NCBI GenBank assembly: GCA_947034895.1
Contig: OX344762.1
Span: 41,272,760-41,336,759, forward strand
Reading direction: 5' to 3'
From: Rhytidiadelphus loreus
Lineage: Eukaryota; Streptophyta; Bryopsida; Hypnales; Hylocomiaceae
Length of the DNA stretch: 64,000 bases
This document shows positions 24,991-37,050 of the stretch, one piece after another (position 1 is the stretch's first letter; every line of letters begins with the position of its first letter). The notes under the pieces were generated by a model. It saw only the letters and a program-made list of their open reading frames with translations. It ran no database searches and was not told the DNA's origin. Both the position numbers and the translations under genes were made by a program.

Positions 24991-25210
24991 TTAACCCATA
25001 AATGACAGGGAGGACATTTTTTGGCTGATAAATGAGAAAGAATCCCTCTACGTGGAGATAGAAGTGCAACTATTCATTCTCTAAATTTTGCGTCAAAAAG
25101 GAACATCTTCTACAATAGATTGACTTCCAATGAGTGCTTTTGCATTTTTTTTAAGCCAACAATCACACGATTCATTTCCATGGGGACCAACTCTTCGTTT
25201 ACAGGGGTAA
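24991..25210 (+). mobile_element. TTAA-bounded MITE, subfamily B copy 2
   Basis: Starts TTAACCCATAAATGACAGG and ends TTTACAGGGGTAA, where the last tetramer has mutated to GTAA. It is collinear with 12853-13080 (AAGTGCAACTATTCAT, TTTTTTAAGCCAACAATCACAC). Confidence 0.6.
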
Positions 25211-26290
25211 TGAAAAATTGAAGGAAGTTCAAATCCAATATAAAACATGCTTTACAGTTTTGAAAATTTTAGAATAGAAGTACATTATAATTGAGTAGAA
25301 CAATTTGAAATTAACAAAACTTATGTATAATTTGATGTTTGGAGAAAAGTTATAGAACCTCTATAACTTATAGAAGCAATGAAATGCTTATTTCAACCCC
25401 TAAAGTTCCCAAAGTCCCATTGGGGCTCTTGAAGGTTAGAACGGGTACCTATGATCTCAATTTTTGGCAAGATTTTTGAATGTTTTTTCCAATATTAGAA
25501 AATTGATTAGCTTTCTGGTATTTAAAAAAAAATCAATCGATGCCTAGGAGCAAAAGTTACGCCACAATAAGCCCAAAATAAGCAAGGGTGGACAACAAAA
25601 AAATCCTCAAAATTTTGAAATAATTTAATTTTTTTAATTTTTTGTAGATTAAATTTTTTCTACATCGAAAGATTTGATTAATCTCAATTGGATAAGTGTT
25701 GTGAAAGTTATGCAACTTCTTGTTTGGTGAATTGGTGGGCAATCTTAGCAAATTCTTGGGAAAATAATGTATTGGATCCATTTTGGAACTCAACTTAAAC
25801 AACATTTAAAAAATAAATAAAAATCACATATGGTTTAGTTTGCTTTCCTTAACAATTTCATTGTTGAGAGCAATGTATTTCAATTCCATCTTAAAGCTAT
25901 CAATAGTTTAGTTTTTCCTTTTGTCTCATACTTACTTTGACTTAATAATTTTGAAAGAATGAAAATCATGGAAGGGATAGTAAATATTTTCCTAAAATCT
26001 TAACTCAATTCTTCAATTTGTAGTGCAAAAAAACTAATATAAGATAAACAAAGCCTTATAATCTAATTATGATGGAACTCTAGGAGCAAAAAAAATTGTT
26101 TTCTTCACTATAAATACTTATATCATGTAATCAAGAGATTGAAAGTTTATGAGATTTTTCCCACACATTCTACTATAAGATTCTAAGGTTGGATATGCAA
26201 AAGAAACAAATGTTTAACTTTTTTGTTGTTTCCATTGAAAATGACACTTTTGAGTGTTTTTTGACAAAAAGGTGGCCTTGGGACTCTAGA
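25211..26290 (+). repeat. Diverged interspersed repeats J and I, copies
   Basis: 25400-25760 resembles 27905-28265 in the same orientation and 45760-46190 in reverse. Shared features are AAAGTCCCATTGG, a block ATCAATCGATGCCTAGGAG versus ATCAATGCCTAAAG, AAAAGTTA-GCACAATAAG, and a later GAAAGTTATG. 25868-26290 is the second copy of the repeat at 21807. No coding sequence is preserved. Confidence 0.55.
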
Positions 26291-29200
26291 AGACTTTCAG
26301 GAATTTTTCAAAATTTCAAAATGGTATAGAAATTGTGCTTTGAAAACTTCATATTTATAGTTTTCATCAAAATATAAATATAAATAATTTTGAATGTCAA
26401 AATCAAATTTTAAGGAATGGAAGTTCAAAATATTGAAATACTATTCTTTACCATTTTTTGACAAACTATCCCATATCGAATTTAGAAAAAAAAATTGAAA
26501 TGTTTTGAACTAAAATAAATGGAGTGGATATAGCATCATAAAGTTGCATTCAAATAATTGAATGAAAATCATCCATTCTTCAATATGTGCAAAGCATATT
26601 TGATTGTCCAAAAGACACAAAACGTCCTCCATATCTTTTGGGGGGTAAAGACAAAGACTTGTGGTTTGAAATGAGTACATTGATTGATTGTATTGCAGAA
26701 AGTATATGTATATTAGACATACACCCAAGCATACACCACGCATACATGCTTAAAAAATTAGGAGCCACACAAAGTAGGGAAACGTGTGCATGATGAATCA
26801 CAAGATTGCTTGTCACACTCTGGGTTCTCATTGTGAACATCGAATGAAATAGTTGGATGATGTTTCCCTAGAATGAAAACATGTTGGATTTTCTACTATG
26901 AGTCGTGACATTGTGTGATTAATTTTATTATTTATGTATATATATGTCCCTCATTGACTAAGGGGTGTTTTCTAGATATTGGGCAGACAATTGCAATCTC
27001 AATTTTTGATTCTATGATTGATATTTTCTATACAAATGCATACAAAACATGCAAGATAATTTCATAGAATTAGGATTAGTGGTTACAATTTATGTCAAAT
27101 TTAGTTTTTTTATTCTCAATATAGGGCAAGAAGAAAAGCTTTTTATATTTGATGGGAGTTTCTTAAATTTTTTTCTATAGATTTTCAACTAAATTTCAAA
27201 TCAATTCACCAACTTCTAATAGACCAAATGGCAAGTGGTTCTTCAAAGCCCAATTGAAAATTCTAGTAGCTTTCTATCAAGTCAAATTTGGACAGTTTAA
27301 AAGAAAACTTAATACAAGATGTGAACATATACTATCTTGTTAGGAATATAATTTTTTTTCCAATTGGGTGTCTAAATCATTAGTTATACTATCCAAAAAA
27401 TTTAGGGCAAGGTCGGTAGCTTTGAGTAGCATGTGCAAAATTCCTCTTCTACTTCTAAAATTTTCTAAGTGTGTAACTAGCATAATACAAGATATAAATT
27501 GTCAAAAAAATCTCCAAGGTAGTGCAAAAACCTTTGTCTAAGAAATGTTAAAGTCTAATGACTTCATGAGACAAGGTTGGAAAAAATAAATTTTAAACTT
27601 CTAATTCTATAATCTTTCAATCCATGCTATCAAAGTTTTTATTAATTTTTTCTACTTATCCCATAGTATTCTAATATGAATTTGTACGGTTGAATTTATC
27701 TACTTTAACTTATCTTTTTTCATTTTGTTCTTAAGACCCTAAGAAGTAGCAATTTTTTGACAATTTACGTCTAGAACTTACCATGGTCCTTTGGTTAGGG
27801 GTTAATTTACAAAAGTTGTAGAGCACTTATCATTTTTATCATTTTTTTTAAAGATGAACCATTCATTAGCAAATGATGATAAGAAAAACTTTCCTGAAAG
27901 ATTCAAAGTTAAACCCTAAGTCCCATTGGCCCTCAAGGGCCAAAATGGGACTTTGGGTAGGCTTGTACAATCTTAGTATTTATTATTATTTTGTGAAACT
28001 TATTATGAAGCTAGAAAAACACATTAGCTTTTAGAGAATGTAATTTTTATTTCAATCAATGCCTAAAGTAAAAGTTATGGCACAATAAGTCCAAAACAAA
28101 GGTCGGCAAGCAACACTAAGAAAATCAAAAAAAGTCAAAATAAAACTTTTAATTTTTTCTTCCTAAAATGTTATATTTTTGTTAATATATGTGAAGCCTT
28201 GATTCATTCTATTTTGACTAGTGACAAGAAAGTTATGGACAATCTTGTTTTTCAAGCAATCTAAGTATCTTCTTGAAATAAAGTTTTTTGCCCAACTTTG
28301 AATGCCAATCTAAACAATCAAACTTGATTAAATTTTTACCACATGATTTGAGGCAATTGAGGTACAATACAAGACCATATGGTTAAATTCTTATTCAAAA
28401 AAATCATTCCTTCGGGAGAATGTAGTAAAAGTAACAATTTCAAGTGTTTTTTGATAAATTCTTGAAAAAAAATTAAAAAATTGGATGTAGATTGTTTATT
28501 ACAACATTAAAACCATTTGGATTGGAATTTTTCAATTCCATAACTAAATTCTTAACAATTCAATATTTTAAATCATACACTAGTTCTTTCTAGTTACTAA
28601 TGTTTCAAGCATCAATATGAAACATTTTTTGTTTTAAATTTTTTATATGTATTCTCAACATATTTCTTCAACATATTATAGAGAGTAATAGGTTGTAGGA
28701 TCTACACATTTTTGTGTTAAAAGAAATCTAACCATTTTGGGAGAATTGAAGATACTTCTATTTTAAATTCAAGAGACTTTATCTTGCAATTAATAAGGTT
28801 TTTTATTTTGAAATTTTAGAAGTGTGTACACTAACAACTTAACTAAAGGATCCTTTGATTGGATTTGCTACGGAATAAATGTAGATGAAATTTTATCCTT
28901 GATTTGGATTTAAGTACTTTGAAGTAGTTTTGGGTCTAAAAACATCAAATACCTTTGGCAGTTAAGAAAAATAATACGATGAAATATTTTTTTAGCTTTT
29001 TGGGTTCAGATCAAAAATATGTTTCTTTCACTAGAATAAATCTGCTTTAATCTAGCTGATGTTTTTTTGTGAAATCTCCTAGAATTGTACTAAAAATAAT
29101 GTAGATTTCCCGAGTAGATTTATAGAATTGAGAACTAGAATAATGTTGAAATTGTATTATTTCCAATACAATTGTGTTAGATTTAACAAAAAATATCATC

Positions 29201-32200
29201 TAGAATAATGCAAATTTCTTTTAGTGTTTTGATATTTCTACAACGTTCAATTATACTAGATATAAATTAGAGTGCTAGAAAGCTAATAGTATGACTCACG
29301 TCTTCCTAGATAAATTATAAAATAAAATCTTTTGACCTTAGAACGGCCTACCCCAAAACACAAATGCCTAATATAGGCTTCTTAGTCATTTAGTAGTTAA
29401 CAAATCAAAATCTCCCTTCAAATTCTTCAAAAGTACTAAAAAACACATGAGGTTCCAATTGTCTTTAAATAATTGAAAGCTAAGAATCAATTCCCATTAT
29501 TTTTAACTATTTGAGTGGTTTCCATTTGTAAGCCTTATTTCATTCAATTTTTGGCATATTTTGTCTCCATTTTGGAAAAGATAATCCAATAATACAACGT
29601 TAAAATTGAAATGATTTAGATACCACATGTCTAAATTTTGAATATTTGAAATTTGAGTAAATAAGGTGTCAATTATGAATTTTATATTTTACCATAAATA
29701 TCCACATTAGGAATTTATATTATGAGATAAACATCTATAGAGAGGACAATCTATATTCTTTTATTTTGGAGGAAGGTGGTATTCTCTCCAAAATAAAGAA
29801 GTATGAGTGGTCCTTATTCTATATGTATCAATCCTTTCTTAGCTCTATTATAGAATCAAATTGCACAATTTCAAAATATATCTCTACTTTTCGCCAAATA
29901 AAATCATGTTCTTTTGCCATAATTTTCATTTCTATTTAAAATGTAGATGAAGTCACCAAATTTGGATGAAAAAGTGCACTATATCAATTCATTTTTATTT
30001 ATTGAAAAGTGCTTTCTATCCCCAAAATAAATTGATTTAGAAATAGAGTGCTTCACTCAATTTCAAGTGATTGCCATTCCAACACTTTTTCCAAAAGAAA
30101 GAAAGAAAAAATCCTAATGGGGATAATTGCTCTACACGAAAAACTTAAATGTCACATCTACAATGAATTTGATAAATGCATCTATCATCTTCATATTACC
30201 TAAGAATATTTATTTGTATTTCTTATAAGTCATGTGTTTCAACACCACATTATAAACAAGATGACTTTTCAACCCACAAAATTGAGTTTCCTATCTTTGT
30301 TTAGGGAGTGTTAGTATGTGAGCATAGAATCTATAAGTCCAATAGTCTAAGAATATATTATAGACTCTTTCCCATATTATAGTATATCTCTGCTATAGGT
30401 GCATATGTTATAAACGCCTTCAAATGGTTGTAGATACATACTTACAATCAAGTTGAAGACTCATAGGCTCATATCTTTGTGCTCACGCGCTAGCATCGTT
30501 GTCGTTGTTCAAGTTCATCATCTTAAAGAGCCAAAAGTGGGTCACGCAACTTTTCATGAGTCTCATTGTTTTTAAATAAAAAAATAAAAAAATTTCACGA
30601 GGCATAACTTACATCCTGTGGTGGCTGTCATATCAGCCATGAAAAAAACAGCCCTCAGAATGTGCTCAAAAAGAGAGAAAATTAATATTTTTTGTGATGT
30701 AACATACACACATCCAGAACTTGTGAAGGATGCTGAGTTGCCACCGATCTCTTGTACTTAACTTACCCACAGCAAGGCCGTGAGTGACAATGAGAGCTGC
30801 CCTAACATCCAATATAATTATAAAAGCATGGATTGAAGCAAAATAAGTCCAAAATGACATGTTCTATAAATCCCAAATTTCATGTCAAAAGTTGTTAAAA
30901 AAATAGGAATCGAAGAGTCATTGTGGACAATTCATGTTTACCCATGTTTTTTTCTAGTAATGGTCTAGTATTATTTTCAACTACTAATGGAACTATGTTT
31001 AGTTGCTGGAACTATGTTAAAAAAAAATATATTTTCCTAAAATATACACCTTCTAAAAAATTATATGGATCTGGATCTATTTTGGGTACATCTGAAATTA
31101 AGACTTTGATATTCTTCTCATATTAGAGTTAATTGTAAAGTATGTACAATGCGGGACTATGAGCGGGAGTTTGGAAATAGCTGTTGGTTTTTTCTCAATC
31201 ATTGGACGAAATTCCCTAGAGCACCAAAATTGAGGTCCAATGGAGTTTGGTGATGTTTTTTTTTATACTATTCTTGGTTAAACCTTCCTCCACCCCCCGT
31301 TTGCAAACATAAGATGAACTTTATAATTAACTTTATTGTGTTCATTAGTACATCCCCAAAATTTAGAATCTTCTCTCATTTGACAAATTAAGTCGTGGAA
31401 TTATTAAGATGATATAATAATAGGATCTATGTTTGCATGGCTATTTGAACAATTTTAGATGTAGGTATCTTACTTGAGTGAGTTTGAAAAAGTTTAAACT
31501 TTGAGACCCTATACAATGTGAGATTATGGAAGTTTAAGTTACTCCAATTTTATTTTCTTAATGTTTGTCCCTCTCTTGAAATTTTCATCGAAAGATCCGA
31601 AATCTAATTCAAATATTTAAATGTTTAAATTCAAAATTTTAAACTTGTTGCATTGGTATATGATGTAGACTACCTTTGTATTAAATTTTGAGACTTAGGT
31701 TAGTCTATACCATTTTTTGAAAATTGTAAAGAAAATGTGGTGTATGATGAAACAAATATCTAAATCATTATTAACTAATAAATTTAACATGGAACTAATC
31801 ATATCAATGCCAATGGTATATCAAGGTATTGTGGGAAAGGTAATCTTAACCAAAATACTAAATTTCTCAAATAAAATTGAGTTTAAATAATTAGCTTCTT
31901 CTGTTATATATTGTTTTAGATATGGACCTAATTGATTGCAAAATAAATTCTTTAAAATTTCCACCTTATCAATCACAATAGAATTAATTAAATTTTCTCT
32001 TGTACTCCATGAGTAGACAACATTGAACATACAATTCAAAATACATAAAAGTTTAAAATGAATTTTTCTAGCTATTCCAATGCACATTGAAATCATTTTA
32101 TTGGCCTTTATTTTTCATTTGCTTATCAAAATCTTATAAAACTCAATTTGTATAAATGATAATTCAATCTTCTATACCGACAATTGAAAATTTGTGATCT

Positions 32201-33226
32201 TCGTTTGTGTACAATTTTTTATAAAGAAAGTCTAATTGTAATTTGGACTCGATCTATGTGCATCAACTTCAATATTTATAGTTTTACCCTCAACTAAAGT
32301 AGACCAACCCAATTAGATCAAAAGACCCATTATAGACACCTAGGAAACAACCATATTACAGTTTTTTATTCAATAAACAAGATTTAGACTACGATTAATG
32401 TCTTAGGTAATGGTAAAGGAGTCAGATTAGTGACTATAATAAGAACTACCAACTTTTGAGTGTAAATCCATTGCAAGAAGTGGGTTTTTGAAGGCCTTCA
32501 TGTTGTGTTTATGTTAGAAAATATTGTGACTAATTTTGGTGAGTAAGATAGGTATTATGGATTAATTTTTTGTTTGTTTGGGGTAAATCTACAAGCTCTT
32601 TTGAACCACATGGGCATCACACTTCAAAAACTTGTAACAAATTCATACTTTGTCAAAAAAATATAATTTCAATCACACTTCAAAAACTTGTAATAAATTC
32701 ATACTTTGCCGAAAAAAATATAATTTCAATTACACTTCAAAAATTCATAACAAATTCTTACTTTGTCAAAAATATATAATTTAAATAGCCCTTGCCATTT
32801 TTCACACTTGTCTTTATATGGGATTTAAAAAAAAAAATCAACAATGACATGAGGGCAAATTCCTGATGCTGACCATGATGGGCTGTTCCACATTGTAAGT
32901 CAGAATCATGGTCACATTTTGTAAGTGGCACCTCCAAAGCATATGCAATTTATTTGTCTGCAGTTACAGAAGAAGAGGATAACTTAACTCTGGTCATAAG
33001 TTACCTGCAGTTACATAACCAATTTGGCATTTAACATCCAACTATGGTCAAGTGAAATTTTGATGGAACTCCGGGTACTTAAGTATCACATTTTGGGAGC
33101 CAATGGCCATTCACTTGAGTGGACTTAAATACATTGGGATGTTACTTTACTTATTTACTGCCAACTAATATTCAAAATCCTCGTTTACAAGAATAAAAAA
33201 TAAAAAAATAATCTATATCTCTATAT
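26291..33226. other. Long AT-rich intergenic block with decayed repeats
   Basis: No supported gene. Within it, 27905-28265 is a copy of repeat J, and 29853-30090 is a copy of repeat H (see 21807). 30484-30510 has a GC-richer CTCACGCGCTAGCATCG string also found near 4452. The open frames here are short, AT-driven and without domains. Confidence 0.45.
32617..32782. repeat. Tandem repeat, three units of 56-57 bp
   Basis: Units begin at 32617, 32673 and 32730. Each has CACTTCAAAAA, a TTGTAA/CATAACAAATTC block, ACTTTGTCAAAAA and ATATAATTT. The units differ at a few positions, with the third the most diverged. The open frame at 32570-32779 is a by-product of the repeat. Confidence 0.9.
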
Positions 33227-33515
33227 ATGATAAACAGGCCCAAGGGTCCCAAGGAAAATGCTGAAATTTTTTATTTGCCACACTTGATAAAATTTTCAAA
33301 CTTTGAATTCATATTTGCAATTAGGGGTCCCAAATTAGCTAGGAGGGGTGTAGAAGATAAATTAATCAAACACAAAATAGAGGGTCTTTTATTTTACATA
33401 CACCCCCGGAATGACTTCGGAGGGACAAGCGATGGGGTCAGGAATGGGGTTGGTTCACCCTGGCCGGATATCCTTGGGGGAGAGCACAATTGTAACTTGT
33501 ACACATTCATGTACT

Positions 33516-33772
33516 AGAGAGCGGTCCGGGTATGGCCGATTCTGCGGACCAGTGAGCCCTGCGGCGAGCCCGAAGGGCGAGCAGTAGGGCGAGCTAGTCC
33601 GCAGAATCGGCCATACCTGGACCGCTCTCTCGCGTTAAGAGCATGGGGGGCATATTCAAAATCGGCAGCTCCGGCACATTCTGCGGCAGAATCGGCAGAT
33701 CTCCTGGACTGCCGATTCTGCAAAATAATTATGCTGCAAAAGAGCCGAATACGCCCCCCCCTCCTCTTAACG
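33516..33772. mobile_element. GC-rich nested palindrome / foldback element
   Basis: Three stem-loops share one theme. Arms 33516-33550 and 33596-33630 are 35 bases each and almost perfectly complementary (outer AGAGAGCGGTCC with GGACCGCTCTCT). Arms 33633-33657 and 33748-33772 (CGTTAAGAG...ATATTC with GAATACG...CTCTTAACG) enclose a 13-bp perfect hairpin GCAGAATCGGCAG / CTGCCGATTCTGC at 33686-33698 and 33709-33721. The string CGATTCTGC or its complement recurs in all parts. The region is far more GC-rich than its surroundings. No target duplication was found. It could be a foldback transposon or a source of hairpin RNA. Confidence 0.75.
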
Positions 33773-36700
33773 TTTTTAGTGTAAATGCTTACTTAATAAT
33801 CATGCTCTTGGATTGCATTTCGTTGATTTTCCCTCCCCCATTTATTTGTGTATTGAATTTTTATCAATTCATAATTTCAAAATAATACATTCATTTCCAT
33901 TTTACTACAGATTTTTTTGCATCAAATTACTATGTTATTGCAGAACTGTGTTGGGAATTGCCTTTAGGATCTGAACTCCCATGTTAAATGTCAAAAACTT
34001 AAAAATAAATCTTCCAAATCTGCTTTAAATTATAATATGACCTATCTATACATCATGGAAACTAGCATAATATTTTGGTTTTTTTGGTTTTTTTTGCTTT
34101 AGAAAAATTCAAATTGAACTTAATTCCAAGTCATTTTGTAAATTCTTTTAACTATATTGAATTAGTTATGAATTTTTCGGGTCACTTTGCTACATTCTTT
34201 AAATCTCTTCTCAAACTATGTTAAGCCCCTGTGATAATCATCTTGATCGGTATTAATTGAAGTGCATTTGTTTTGTAATGTATACTAATAAAAAAAACTT
34301 TAGAAAATGTACAAATATTTATGAATTTATGCTTGTTGTAGTGTGAAAAAAATCTAGGTTTTCTAATATTCTATCTTTTCTTTAGATTTTGCTATAAAGA
34401 TGTATATTTTCCAAGTTTTGTTTTTTTCCCAAGCCCTATCTATGCATCTACGTTATGCAGTTATAATAGACAATTTTTTAATTCAAGTGCATGTGAGTAG
34501 ATATCATTACAAGACTACATAGCTTTGTGATAATAAACAACTTTTAAGAGGTACAAAAAAATGTTATGTGTAGAGAGCTATGTGAGAACGATTTTTCATT
34601 TTTCATTTCCATGTGATTGAAAGAGTTTACTAGAAGAAACCTATCCTTTGTAGATAAGGGAAATAATCCACATGATCAACTATACTAGTTATGGGTCATC
34701 TAGTGGTCCCCCTTCTATGACTACGTTTCCATTATAGAAAATACTATGCCATCTTGAGTCCAAAAACATCAAGAGGGTTTGGTTGAGTGCCTACAAGCTT
34801 GCTCTGTGATTCACAAATTGAGTTGAACCAATTTCAAGTTGTGATCCAAAACACTACTTTTGTAGAATAAAATTTTATAATGCTTGAAGGCAAATTTAAA
34901 GCTAGGAATTTTTTCCTTTCATAACTAATAAGATGCAATGTTTTTCATTCAATATTGACCAACAATTAATGAGTGCTTTGGTGGGCTCATTAAACACTCC
35001 AAATGTGATGAGTGAGGACTTCCAAATAATTAACTTTGGAAGGTAATGTGTTTGTTGGCAAGTTTGTTGATCAATTTTTTTCTTTATGCAACAAGACCAC
35101 CATGTTTTTGTTTTTGCCAAGCCTCTATATAGATGCAATTGAGTATGTTTTCATAGGATCATAGGGTAAGTTGCATGACCAAATTATAGACTTTGTATCT
35201 TACTACCAATTTGTTAACCACTACAGTATCTTCATGATGAATCATCAATATGTCATGAATCATAGGTGAATTTACAAGCCAAAATTATAATACTATAAGT
35301 TCTATCATTATGTACACTCTTCATTAGTTTAGCAACACCTCTAGATAAACTATATTCATATTTTTCTTATTGCAAGATGAAGAACATTGACTTTTAATGA
35401 AGTCTTTAAAGTTGTTTGTGAAAAAACAACATACAACTAGCCATGAGAAAATAAATGCCCAATTTCTTCACATATTTGTCTTGTACTTTGTCTGTGGTAA
35501 GAAAAAATGTAAGTCTAATAGGGAATTGTTGTTGAAAGAATTTGAATGGAATTTCATTTGTCAATGGTTGTATTGTCATTTAGGAAATAAAAGCCATTTG
35601 ACTAACATGGTTCCAAGAAGTATACAAGCTTCAATGATTCTAGTATCTGTTTCGCACAATAAATGTGCAATTGTTACAAAAAACTTCTCTCAGAGCAATG
35701 TTTTTGAGAAGAATTATCAAGCATCTAACTTTGATATAAAGTTTTGAAGGTACAGTAACTAGAAATTCTAATTAATCCACATCATTAGAAGATTTTTTAA
35801 GCCTCTAGAAGACCTGCCATGAGTTCTTTGGAGTTCTTAGATTGTGGGAACTTGGTTGCAATTCAACAACAATATGATGCAGTCTGACGTGACCAAGAGA
35901 TTGCCACGTCGGATAACATTAATTAATTTAAAATATTTTTTCAAAAATATATAATTAAAAAAATAATATTTATTTATTTATAAAAAATTAATACTTTACC
36001 AACTTTGTAGTGGTTCCCAAACATGTGAACAACCCAAAACAATATTTCAGAGGCACCAAATCTCTCCTAATGATTTGCTCAAATAAATGTTTGCATTGCT
36101 TGTTCCCACTTCTACTAATCGGCGTATTAGTTGCAAGAATATCTAAGAGCTTTCATATAATGACTCAAAATTTTGGTTGCTGATTGCTAATGATGTCAAC
36201 AATATCATCATAGATCTCTTCAATTAATGATTGAATAACATTGCTATGCACTATTTTTTTAGAAAAGATAATAGAACCATAAACCTCTATTTGAAGTCTA
36301 GTGCTTCTAAGATAAAGCAACCACCATACAAATGCTTGACTTTTTGTAGAAAACATAGCCAAATGCATGCTTTGTGTCTATGATAGTAGTCCCGCCACAA
36401 CACTAACCTTCAAAGCGTTTGCATTGAATGGCAATCTATTCTCATGATCTTTATGGAAGAACATCTAATGTTTGGCAAACATTCCCTCCAAACACTATGG
36501 GAATTCCTCCAAATAGTGTTTGCAATCACGTAGATTTCAAAACACTATATATTTGAATAGCAAGAGACACTAAATAACAAGGTCACAAAGAAAACGTGTT
36601 CTTTGGTTGTGTGGTTGGATCAATTTCCTCCCTCATGCAATGGGATTATTGTGACTTTCACATTGGTGATCCTTTGTAGCAACCCAATTGAGGATGCTCT

Positions 36701-36782
36701 ATTAGAATCTCACCTAATCATAAACTTTGTCTCCTCTCTCAAGATAGGAAGTCTATAAAATGTCCAAACTCTAAGAGAAACC
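33773..36782. other. Intergenic, no gene seen; one small hairpin
   Basis: At 35883-35913 TCTGACGTGA faces CCACGTCGGA across a short loop, followed by an AT-rich stretch. This resembles the GC hairpins of the foldbacks at 58620 and 59973 and is probably a relic. The open frame 35397-35747 (116 codons) has no recognisable domain, no splice logic and AT-rich codons, so I do not call it a gene. Confidence 0.4.
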
Positions 36783-37050
36783 TTTAATGCAGAGGTGCAA
36801 TTGGTTTTCTCAGTGCACCAACAATGTACAAATAGTGTACATTTCAAGAGGTAGATGCTTTTTGTGACCACTAAGTTTCAACTTCAAAAATTCACAACTA
36901 ATTCCACAAAGCTCCAAAAATAATAAAAATAACTTGAGTTAGATGCCAGTTCCATTCGTCTTTCAAAGAAAATATAATGTACTGAAAAATATTTCGAGAA
37001 ATTAAGCCTCCCCAAATTGATTATCAGCTCTTAAATAGGTCGTTTATCGA
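36783..37050 (-). repeat. Dispersed repeat E, reverse copy
   Basis: Reverse complement of 41328-41600 over about 240 bases: CTTCAACTTCAAA-type block, GGAGCTTTGT, ATATTTTTCAGT and TTAAGAGCTGAT. It also matches the outer element at 61666-62390. Confidence 0.7.

Noticed and set aside
32617..32782. Short array considered as CRISPR
   Set aside because: The units are contiguous 56-57 bp tandem copies without unique spacers, in plant-like nuclear DNA.
33227..33517. 96-codon open frame before the palindrome
   Set aside because: No domain, adjoins a foldback element, and the codon pattern looks random.
35397..35747. 116-codon open frame
   Set aside because: AT-driven codons, no recognisable domain, no splice or promoter context.
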